Origin: Geosiphon pyriformis
Taxonomy: Eukaryota > Glomeromycota > Glomeromycetes > Archaeosporales > Geosiphonaceae
Assembly (NCBI GenBank): GCA_016748015.1
Contig: JAAOMT010000201.1
Span: 384,336 to 448,335, forward strand
Length of the DNA: 64,000 bases
Direction: 5' to 3'
Each line of letters starts with the position of its first letter. Positions within the stretch are counted from its first letter, which is position 1. The notes beneath the pieces were generated by a model. It saw nothing but the letters and a program-made list of their open reading frames with translations. It ran no database searches and was not told where the DNA came from. Shown here piece after piece: positions 49,814-59,467 of this stretch. The position numbers and the translations under genes were made by a program.

Positions 49814-52647
49814 GACTTTATGGCAACATCGTTTAAAAGGCGAAAAATAGCTTTTTTTACAGATTACTTGCAATTTTGGTTAATAAATATCCTATCAATT
49901 AGAAAATTTCAGCAAGTTGAGATCTTCCAATTTATTCATTAAATATAATCAAAATAAGAGGCTTTCATTTTACAACAAAAGAATTTGACACAATTTAAAT
50001 GAAAAAGTAGAATTGTTATCTTTTGCGCATGTGTTTTTTTAATTCAGTCACATCTTTCTCTAGCTCATTTTTAATATTAACCTAAAATTTTTTAAAATCT
50101 GGGAATTTTTAGTTGGGCAGATTCTGTTCAAGTTCTTTTTAGGCAACGTCATCTAAAACTTGATGAGATTTTGGGTACTGATTCCTTTTCCATGCCGTCA
50201 AGAATTTGGATATATTTATAACCTTGCGTGGGTTTCTGAAATGGTTGCTAGCCTAAAAAATAAGCAAGATTTTAGATAATTAAAGAAGATATCAGTTCTA
50301 AAAACATGATGATTATCTAAAACTCGATCATTCGCATGCTCAACATTAGTAAAAACTAATTTTTTTTACCACAAAATAAATTTAATAATTCAATCACGGA
50401 AAAACGTGGATTTATCAAATAATCAAACAGGTTTATCTATTTATGGAAAAAAGAACGGAGTTGAATTTATCGGAGAAAATTACAAAAATCTTTTTAAGAT
50501 TTGTTAAAGAGCGAGTTTTTCGTTTTAAAAAGATAAATCAAATCCAATGGGTTCATTGTTTTTCAGCAATCTAAAATGTGCTCCAAAATTTAAATCTATC
50601 TTTGGCAAAACAAAACAAAAATATCGATTTTGAAATTTAAGTTTCAACACAATTTGTTGCTGAAAGTAAAATATAGCGAATTTAATCCGCTAATAAATTG
50701 GGTGTAATCATGCCAAGAAAAATTTGTACAATGTTGAATTTATTTATCAAAAATTAATGATCGCCTCCCAGTAGCAAATTAATCAAAAATTTAACGCGAA
50801 TACAATTTTGATTGTTTACCTAAAAAGATAAAGAACAGGGCGGATTGGAACGCAAGGACTTTTATTAAAGCGTTTTGAAATACTTTGGTTTCCTATTAAA
50901 TGTGCATATCAATTTTATTATATACTGTCTGTAAAACATTTGAGTACTTTTAAGTAAAATATCTCGATTTGTTAAAATCCAAGATTTCATACAGTCTATT
51001 CATTTAACACTGGATAATGTTTAATGCGCAGGAAAACAAGAATAAAGCAAAAAATTAAAAATGAATAAATTTTCTGAATACATATATCATTAATTTGGAT
51101 TTGGGTTTTAATTTGGTATTAATTGATTAATTTCCCATTGGGGCTATAATATGTTTTTGGGGCGAATAAGAAGACTTGAATGCATGTTCTTAATATTTAA
51201 CCTTTAATTTTTCTCTTAAACTTCCTAATTAATCATAAAACAATATTTGAATGAATATTTGGAATTCATATTGACTAGCATAAGAAATTATGTCATATGC
51301 ATGATTAAATACAAGCTGTAATGCTCCCCTTACAATCGATGCTGTTTTCCTATGGCCTAAAACTTTTTATTGTTTAATGCAAACGGGAAACGGTTTCAAA
51401 AGATTTTTTTCCTCTGGGGTTCCTGCTTATGCTTTGTTAATTTGTGGAAATTGTAAATTGTAAATTGTAACTTGTAACTTGTAACCAACAGTCATACCTC
51501 CGCGATTTTCTTTGTCTGATTACGAATCAATTTTAATTAAAAAATTGAAACAGAAATTTATTATGCCTGCATTTCACTTATAGCCAACATGGGGGCCTGA
51601 ATTTTTTCTTGAAATATAATATTTTCGTTAGTAATAGAGATTTTCGTTACTATTTTGCTTTTGATAAATTCAATCATGTTGAAACAATTTTTAACTTTGA
51701 ATATTGTTTTCATCGCTTCAAATTTGATTTTCAATTTGAAGTCTCGCTTTAAAGCCGAAATGTATGATCATGAATTGAAATATATTGAGATAGTTCGCTC
51801 ATTATATCACGTACAATTTGACCATTCATATTGAGCAATTTGTCTATGAGGCAAAAAATTGCAGCCGCAAAAGAGATTTTCATTGATGAAAATTAAATTT
51901 GAAATGAAAAAGTAGTATATATTCTGCATGCAATATCTCTGAATTTCATATAGTAACAAAAATATGATACTCAAAGAATAATTTACGTTCAAAAAAACTG
52001 GTTATTCATCTTTATGATACGAATACAATCTTCGGCTTCTAGTTTCGTTCTATGAAACCTATAACATATTTAAAGTTTCAAAAGAAATAAACTACATATG
52101 ATATATTCTAAATTTTTAAAAGGTTAATTTCCTGAATTGGAAAACTAGATACTTAACAAATGAAAAAAAAGCAGATTATTCACATTTCGCCAAGATCGGA
52201 TTGGGAAAATTGAAACAAAAAGGTATTTGTGAAATATCCGTGTGAAACTTTAGCTCATATTGAATTAGGTGTCTAAACAATCTATCATGCATAAGGATTA
52301 ATAAGTGTGCCGAAAAGATTACCACCTCGCAGCTGGAAAAAAAACGAGTGATCCAATTTCCGAAGTATTGAATGTAGTTTTATTGGGTTGCAAAGAACAA
52401 ATGGACGCAATAAAAACACTATATATAATGGACCTTCCTTGAGTTTTCAAAAGGTTCCTTAGCATTTCTTTTGATAAGAAAAAAGTTCATACAAGATAAC
52501 TTCCCTTGGTTTCAAAGAGTTCCTAAGACAGAAGCTGCGCTTCATACCCATTTTGAATTCTCACAAATTTGCAAGCCAAATTTACCAACCATTCTTTCAT
52601 TTTTGAATCAATTTAATATCACTTTTCCTACAAAATCGAAAATCAAA
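49814..52647. other. Intergenic; promoter region of the first histidine-brace gene at the right end
   Basis: No supported gene. A coding-like scrap near 50118-50195 reads WADSVQVLFRQRHLKLDEI followed by LGTDS; it may be residue of the adjacent pseudogene or chance. The right end carries a TATA-like element (separate entry). Confidence 0.45.
52419..52428 (+). promoter_or_regulatory. TATA-box-like element
   Basis: CTATATATAA about 220 bp upstream of the ATG at 52648. Position and sequence fit a core promoter; this is inference. Confidence 0.4.
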
Positions 52648-53828
52648 ATGCATTTCAGAACAAATTCAAACGGTCATTTTTTAATTGCTATTATCGGTCT
52701 ATTTGCTCTTTCGACCAATGTTGCCGCACACGGTCGCATGGTAAAAAAAAATAACCATAATTTTTTCTAGTTCTTGGAATGAATCTAACAATTGAACATT
52801 ATTTTTCAACTTAATAGGAACTACCTGCTATTCGTCTTTTGCCTGGTGACGACAATAACGGTTTTACAGTTAGTCGTGGGCCAACGAAAACTCAACCTTG
52901 TGCTAACCTTCCACCGGGCCCTATACCTGATAAGAGTCGGTTCAAAGTTGGTGATTCGGTTCCTATTCAATGGCAAATTACTGCAGCACATCAAGGAAAA
53001 TGCTTCATTGAACTCTCAACTACTGGTTCTGACAGCGATTTCAAGGTTTTGAAGGAATTTGATCACTGTGCTGATGATAACGGTGAATTCAAAGATAACA
53101 TTCCACTGCCAGCAGGTGTTTCATGTGAAAAATGCACAATGAGATGGCGTTGGGAAGCAAAACTTACCAACGAATTATATATCAATTGTGCTGATATTTC
53201 AATTGGTGCCGGATCTGCTGGTTCATCAAGCGGGTCAGGTTCTCCAGGAGCATCAAAATCCCAGGGATCCAAACCTACAGCTACATCAACTCCCACCAAG
53301 ACTGCACCAGCCAACACTCTTTCCCACCCTTCAAGTTTGCCAACAACTACAAATGTTGGTAATTCTCCTACTACTCCTACATCAGTCACAATCACAACTA
53401 CTTCTGTAAAATCGAGTGGCACTCCAGCTGCAACATCCGGTATTCCAACCGGTAAAGGTGGAAGGAAGCATGGAAGAAAACATGGTAAAAGTGGAAAGAG
53501 GCATAGCACTAAACATCGGAGAGGTAAAAAGGGTGGAAAGAAGCATGGAAGAGGTGGAAAAAAGCATAACAAAGGTCAAAAGAAGCATGATACAGGTCTT
53601 GGGGATAATGGAGCCACTAATGAAATCCCAAACGTTGAGAAGCCTGGTGAAAATGGAATCCCAAAAGTTGAAAAACCTGGTAAAAATGGAATCCCAAAAG
53701 TTGAAAAGCCTGGTAAAAATGGAATCCCAAAAGCTGAAAAGCCTGGTAAAAATGGAACCTCAAGAGTTGAAAATTCTGATAACAATGGAATCCCTAAGAC
53801 TGATAGCGAGACCCCCAACTACAAATAG
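52648..53828 (+). CDS. Secreted histidine-brace (LPMO/AA11-like) protein with Lys/His/Gly-rich tail and 11-residue repeats
   Basis: Two exons (52648-52740 and 52818-53828; 77-bp intron) give 367 aa. A signal peptide (residues 1-27, ending STNVAA) is followed directly by HGRM, so mature residue 1 would be His. Further features in mature numbering are Ala-Ala-His62-Gln-Gly-Lys-Cys, RWRWEAK near 113, and ELYINCADIS (Tyr125). His1, an internal His near 60 and a late Tyr in a NCA context is the copper histidine-brace layout of LPMOs, closest in order to AA11. Six Cys fit three disulfides. A Ser/Thr/Pro linker, a GRKHGRKHGKSGKRH-type basic tail and 33-bp/11-aa repeats (NGIPKVEKPGK) follow. It is probably secreted, acting at or in the wall. 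Enzyme activity is unproven; the domain is only about 130 aa, shorter than usual AA11. Confidence 0.8.
53618..53790 (+). repeat. 33-bp in-frame tandem repeat encoding 11-residue units
   Basis: About five copies of a unit encoding NGIPKVEKPGK; the central three are nearly identical and the outer ones diverged. It lies inside the C-terminal tail of the gene 52648-53828. Confidence 0.92.
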
Positions 53829-54600
53829 ACCGATTGAAAAAATATATATTTATTAGAATATTGATATTCTTTGTAAATATTGTAGAAAATCAACTTGGGT
53901 AGTGAGAATTAAGAAATGGGCATTAGACTAAAAATGTCGTAAACTTTTAAATTTTATGCTTGATGCATAGAAAAAAGTCATGACTAGCAGTTCTTTTCAA
54001 GCATCATATACAAAGCTCTTTTTAAAATAATATTTAATAAAGAAATAAAAAGTTTTGCCATGGAGAAATGAATTTGTAATCTTGGGTATTATGATGATGA
54101 TGATGTAAATACATGAATAAATTTTTTTTCTGGGCATTTTTTATATGAGATGAATTTCCAAAAATTTTTTGACCAGTAATTGGGTAAAAGCCAAGTAAGT
54201 AACGTTTTTACAGGTAAATTTTCTTTTTGTTTGATTTAAATTAGTTAACCAATAATACATACAAACATACAAACATATATAGAGTGTGTATATATATGTT
54301 ATTTTACTTTTATTGAAATAACAAAAAAAAATTTTAAAAAAATTAATAATATTATTTTCATTAGATCAAAAATACTGGCTCATCTTTTTATTTATTTATT
54401 TAATATGAAAATGTTGAGTATTTGTTATTACTATTATCATTATTATTAATGGGTAAGTTGAAAAAAAGTTAATATTTTTTTAAAATTTGGGTTCTAAAAA
54501 AAATATTATTGAAAATTCAAATAATAATAATAATAATAATAATTTATTGTTAAATTTTTACTGTTTTTATGTATTTTATCTATTAAAAAGTTTTATTATA
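53829..54600. other. Intergenic, A+T-rich, 3' flank of the preceding gene
   Basis: Short GAT and AAT runs (near 54091-54105 and 54523-54542). No gene. Confidence 0.5.
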
Positions 54601-55882
54601 CAGTCTGGTAAGAAAAAAATTGGAAATATAAAAATAATTACTATGTCTTAACTAATGTACCAAATTACATAAAACAACTATTATTAGAAAATCAAATACT
54701 ATATAATTTTATTAAAAAAATTAATAGGAAATTCTTTTACCATTTGTCTCAATTATCATTTCACAATACTGCCTCATTAATTCTATTAACCCAATTAAGG
54801 TAGATTTAGGAATATCTTGCCACTCTTCCCCCATAAATCTCTCTAATTCACTATGATTTTAAGGCATTCTTTTTTCTACATTCTTTTAACAATAGCCCAA
54901 AGGTTTTCTATTGGGTTTAAGTCAGGACTATTAGATGGCCATCCCAACAATTCAGTTATATTCTCAGTAATAAATTCTTTGGCAAGCTTGCTAGTATGCT
55001 TGGGGTCATTATCTTGTTGAAATCACCAATTATCCCCTAGCATTGCTCTAATTTCAGGTAAGTGGTTACGAAGAATATCTATATAAAATTGAGCATTCAT
55101 TATTTAAACAAAACAGAATAAACTAGTCTTTCCTTTTTCGTAGAAACCCCCCCCCCCCCATGCGAGAATTTTTGTTCGATCTTTAGACATAGGATGAATT
55201 GGTTGAGTACCTTTATGCCAATGTTTACCATGTTTTGAAAAAGTTGAAAAGATGTTTCGTCAGTAAAAACTGTTCTTTTCTAATTGTCGTTCAGGTGTTT
55301 TTTGGCCCATTCTACACGTTTTTACTTATGCTCTTTGGTCAGCATTGGAGTTGCTCTAAAAAGACTTTTTTTATAATTAAGGTTGAATAAATGGTTTTAA
55401 ATAGTAACATGAGAAAAATATATTCCCTTCTTAGCCAACTTTATTGCTAAATATCTAGACAAAACTGAGGAATCTTTATGAATAATATGCCCTAATACTT
55501 TCGAGGCATTTCTCATAATCTTTCTTGACCGATCATTACCACTCCCATGCTTTATTGTTCCTTTTTTTTTGAGTTTTTCTAGGATATTATAGATTGTAGA
55601 AAGGGTTATATTCATTTTATTATGTATTTCTTTCGCCTTTCATATTCCTTGCTTCCAAAAATGTAATACGACTTGTCGTTGCGTTTCTTGCTTTGAAGTT
55701 TGCATTTCAAAGACAAGTTTTAAAAAAAACTATTAGTTAATATACAAGAAAATTTTTTAGAGCTCAGCCACTTACCTAACATTCTGTTTCCATTTTTACT
55801 GTCACAAAACTTACCAAAAATGGTTAAACCAAATACAATCTTTGTAGATTCATATTTTTCCAATTTTTTTCTTACCAGACTG
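54601..55882 (-). mobile_element. Tc1/mariner transposon with intact ends, coding on the minus strand
   Basis: The termini CAGTCTGGTAAGAAAAAAAT (54601 on the plus strand; 55882 on the minus strand) are perfect inverted repeats of about 27 bases and are flanked by TA on both sides, the Tc1 target duplication. The length is 1282 bp, standard for Tc1. The interior transposase is broken. Because the ends are intact, the element could in principle be mobilised in trans; that is inference. Confidence 0.92.
54721..55705 (-). pseudogene. Tc1/mariner DD34E transposase (broken)
   Basis: It starts MQTSKQETQRQVVLHFWKQG, then a TGA, a helix-turn-helix (MNITLSTIYNILEKLKKKG), a basic linker, VFTDETSFQLF (first catalytic Asp), a run of 13 C (55147-55159) within a poly-Gly segment, [17 protein letters not shown] (second Asp), and [11 protein letters not shown] (Glu). 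Exactly 34 residues separate the second Asp from the Glu, hence DD34E. The total span is not a multiple of three, and several TAA/TGA codons interrupt it, some at expected Trp or Gln. It lies wholly inside the intact inverted repeats. Confidence 0.88.
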
Positions 55883-57461
55883 TATATATATATATTTAGA
55901 ATGTAAAAGAATTTTTAATAAAAATAATTTTTAAAATATTATGTTAATTAAATGATAAGATGTAGGAAAAAGTATTTTTATAAAAATAAAATGTAAATAA
56001 TTATTTAAAATAAAAAAAAACCAGGCAATAACTAATAACAATAATTAATTTATCTATAATATAATGAATATATAAATAATAATAATTTTTTTTTTTGAAT
56101 TTAAAAAAAACTTTTTTGATTAATAATTCCGTGCATGTTTTTGTTTATATGACAATTTTTATTTTTATCATATTTATCATATTGTTACACCTCTTTATTT
56201 TTATTATTCAATCCTTTTTTCATGATAGGATAACATTGGATATTAAATGTAATCAAAGGAACATTTTCATGTTTCAAATGAAATTCTTGAATGGTAAAAT
56301 GGAGTCACTGGTTAATATTATCGTTATTTTTAATAATAATAATAATAATAATATTGTTCAACTAAATTTGGAGTCTGAGTGGAAAGTATCTTATTTGAAA
56401 TGTCACTATTATTAGACTATCCGACTCTATTTTTCCAAATTTAGGATTTCATCAAACAAAGTTTTAGCGTGCAACAATTTTAAAACGGCTCTTCCCTTGC
56501 GTATATTTTCTCCGTCATGCAATAAGTTTTAATAAAGAGTATATGCAAGGAGAAATTTTTCTTTCATTAAATTTGTGTATGTTTCCTGAACTTTAAAAAA
56601 TAATAAAAACTTAAATTTATAAGTAATTTTAAATACTAAATCTCATAACAATAGTAACAGGTATAATAATTTAATGATTATGATGATGAGGACGATGACG
56701 ATTACGGATAGAAATGAGGTGCAGGTTCATATCCATATTCAGTATCAATTGGTAGCAAATTAGAATGTCACCGCATTAAAGTATAAATTTTTTTTTGAAC
56801 TATATTACGTATTTTCAAACCCATTTAAAGATTTAAAATAATTCTAATTCTACTAAATCTATTAGCCAAATTCCACATTTATATATTAGTAGTGTCTTTA
56901 ATTTACTCATAGGAATGAGTACCTTGACATGCAAGGTGTACTATTTATCAACTATGCTCATGTTTCAATCATGGCCACTTTTCATCCCAAATAAAAATTA
57001 CCAAAAACGACATTAAAAAATGTTTACATATTGTTCGAATTTATAGACAAAGAAAATGGTTCTGTTAGCCAACTTTCAAACACATTATTTTTATTAACTA
57101 CAATATTTTTAATTTAATATTTGTATCACAGATTAATGAAATTGAAACCATATGGTTAAAAACTTTGAATGTGATTCATTTTAACCCACATTATGAAAAG
57201 GGATTCGCATGTCCATACAATCTTTTATTAACGGATCTTAACAAAGCCATACATTTTAAAGATAAAACAAAATTATTCTATAGATTTTTGAAATCTTAGG
57301 GGTTGCAATTAAATTTCTTCAATGAAAAAATTAATCTACAACCGTTTATCTAGGCTAAGGGACTGGTTGTTTCATATGGGCAAAATTTTAGCATAAATAA
57401 ACACTTTTGGTTTCTGGCTGAAATGAGCTTTATCAATTTTCGTCAACTTTAATTAAATAAA
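55883..57461. other. Intergenic DNA between Tc1 element and second histidine-brace gene
   Basis: A+T-rich. A short minus-strand reading NLLPIDTEYGYEPAPHFYP ending at a stop near 56707 looks protein-like but has no neighbouring exon. Nothing else is supported. Confidence 0.45.
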
Positions 57462-58137
57462 ATGTATTCATTTAAATACACAAAAATTTTTATATTGTTT
57501 TCAACAATTCTTTTTTTGCTAGTTACAGACAATGTTTACGGGCAAGGTCAAATGGTTAGCATTATAAATTATTCCGTCTCAGAATAAAAAAAACTTTATG
57601 CTCAAGTACAATTTATTGATTTTTCTACTTTTAAAACAGTTAACACCAATACCTCGTAGCCCAACGACTAATATTCAGAGTGGATCCCTTGCTCATGGTC
57701 CGACTACACTTCAACCATGTAATGGATATCCTCCCGCTAAAATCATCACTAATAGTTATTCTTCTAACTCTGTAATTCCTCTTGAATGGGAAATTTTTGG
57801 TGACCATCAAGTTCAAGGCAATTGCTTTGTAGAACTTTCTATCACTGAAGATGACACAAATTTCATCTCACTAAAGCAAATTCCTGACTGTGCTAGTTCT
57901 AATCAAAAATTTACCCAGGATGTCCCGCTCCCGTCAGACGTTTCTTGCGAAAGATGTACTTTAAGATGGCGATTGGAAGTGGAATCAACTAAAGAATCGT
58001 TTATTGATTGTGCTGATATTTCAATTCTTGCGAACTCTGAAGAAAATGTAACTTTCCAGTCTATCAAACCTAAAAGTCGAGGGAGAAATCACACAAAAGG
58101 TCGACATCACAAAAAAGGAAAACATCGATCGACATAG
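57462..58137 (+). CDS. Divergent paralogue of the histidine-brace protein, N-terminal His replaced by Gln
   Basis: Two exons (57462-57554 and 57640-58137; 85-bp intron, GTTAGC donor) give 196 aa. The signal peptide (1-27, ending TDNVYG) is followed by QGQM where the paralogues have HGRM, so mature residue 1 would be Gln, likely pyroglutamate. The core keeps the family pattern (GPTTLQPCNGYPP; DHQVQGNCFVELS with a two-residue insertion; VSCERCTLRWRLEVE), but the final motif reads ESFIDCAD, Phe for Tyr. It ends in a basic NHTKGRHHKKGKHRST tail like the first paralogue. Loss of His1 should abolish a copper histidine brace, so this copy is probably non-catalytic or repurposed. The intron lies exactly after the Met codon, as in the other copies. 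Confidence 0.78.
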
Positions 58138-58747
58138 TCAATGAATCAGTTACAATATATACAATTTAGAATGTACACTACTTTTTTATTTATCTAGCTT
58201 TTATTTATTTATACATTCATAAGTTTTTGTGTAAATTTCAATTTGGTTTATTTATCTTTTGAAGAAATAAAATAACTGATTATGAATGATAAAATATGTT
58301 CACTAAAGAATGTTTTTCTATAAATTCATATCCTGAGAAAATTCTCTTTCACCATCAAAAATTTGGTATAAAAATTTGATTCAATTGCAAGTCTCAATCA
58401 AAACTTCACATCAGTTAAGTAAAGATTTAAAGTTCAGAGCACATTTTAGATTGCTGAAAAACAATAAACCATTGGATTTAATTTATGGCTCTTTAACGAA
58501 TCTTGAAATTTTTTGATTTTATTGGATAAATTCAGCTCCGTTCTTTTTGCCACAAGTAAATAAAACATGTTTTGATTAGTTGATTAAATTTCATTTTTTC
58601 ATTGTTGAATTATTAAATTGGTTTTGTGGTAAAAAATTTTGAGCATGTGAGTAATCGAGGTTTAACGAAAAGCTGTTTGCAATATTAGACGTTCATTATG
58701 TTTTAATTAGAACTGATGTTTTCTTTAATCATCTAATATCTTGCATA
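58138..58747. other. Intergenic, 3' flank
   Basis: No gene or repeat recognised. Confidence 0.5.
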
Positions 58748-59227
58748 CAGGGGGTATTAAAAATATTGGACACTTTTATAATATGTTACATAAAAGAACT
58801 AACTTATGAATCGTTAATTTATTATTATTATATTAAAATACATGATAGTATTTTGTTTGACCCCCATTTGCTTCAAGAATAGCTTGAAATCAACGTGGCA
58901 TAGACTTGATCAAATTACGATAGTAATTTACAGGTATCGCATCCCATTCTTCCTTAACCCACTGTTCCAATTGTACAATATTTGAGGGTTGTGAATTACG
59001 TTGACGAAATTTAACTTCAATATATGACCAAAAATTTTCTATTGGAGTAATATTAGGACTTTGTGCTGGCCAAGGAAGTAATTCAACATTTGAAGAGGTA
59101 AGAAAAGAACACGCGACTTTTGATGTGTGGATTGGTGCATTGTCTTCCTGAAAAAAAAACTTTTTTTTAGTTTTTTTTGCATGAAGTTTTACCGTAGGAA
59201 TTGCAAAATTAGCCAAGGTTTTGCAGT
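58748..59227 (-). mobile_element. Second Tc1/mariner element, truncated at an adapter sequence
   Basis: One end is visible: TA then CAGGGGGTATTAAAAATATT at 58748, typical of Tc1-type ends. The minus strand carries the C-terminal part of the transposase. The other end is missing: the sequence stops at 59227, where a synthetic 19-mer begins. Its end sequence differs from that of the element at 54601-55882, so it is a distinct family. Confidence 0.8.
58833..59227 (-). pseudogene. C-terminal fragment of a DD34E Tc1/mariner transposase
   Basis: It reads FFQEDNAPIHTSKVACSF (second catalytic Asp), SPNITPIENFWSYIE (Glu; 34 residues between them), VKEEWDAIPVNYYRNLIKSM, then a TGA at 58892-58890 where Arg is expected, and QAILEANGGQTKYYHVF to a natural stop at 58835-58833. 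The N-terminal DNA-binding half and first Asp are absent because of the break at 59228. The peptide running through the break includes LSLIHI, a translation of adapter sequence. Confidence 0.82.
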
Positions 59228-59246
59228 AGATGTGTATAAGAGACAG
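59228..59246. other. Tn5/Nextera mosaic-end adapter sequence (assembly artefact)
   Basis: The 19 bases AGATGTGTATAAGAGACAG are the Tn5 mosaic end used in Nextera tagmentation libraries. On the plus strand it translates within DVYKRQ and on the minus strand as LSLIHI, both well-known contamination signatures. The Tc1 element is cut exactly here. Sequence left and right of this point may not be contiguous in the genome. Confidence 0.93.
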
Positions 59247-59467
59247 GCTAGATACCGTCTCAGAAAACCCGCGCAAGGTTATAAATGTATCCAAATTCAT
59301 AACAGCATGCACATGTAACGGTGTTTCAAGTTCGGATATTGAGTGTTTAGGAGCCAATATATATATAATAAAACATTATTAACCGAGGTTAGGATTTTGA
59401 AAGATCCCAAAACTTCGAAATTTCCTAATTTTTTAACTGAACAAGACGCAGGTCGTCACTTTTGAGA

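Noticed and set aside
53063-53572. 169-codon minus-strand open frame, Pro/Leu/Phe-rich
   Set aside because: It lies opposite the linker and basic tail of the histidine-brace gene. Its composition is simply the complement of Lys/Gly/Thr codons.
53416-53856. 146-codon plus-strand frame starting MALQLQHPVFQPV
   Set aside because: Alternative-frame reading of the same repeat-rich tail; no independent domain.
56707-56770. Minus-strand segment NLLPIDTEYGYEPAPHFYP
   Set aside because: Looks protein-like but is only about 20 codons, with no adjoining exon or recognised family.
59127-59357. Frames on both strands crossing 59228-59246
   Set aside because: They include the adapter-derived peptides DVYKRQ or LSLIHI and cannot be a natural protein across that point.
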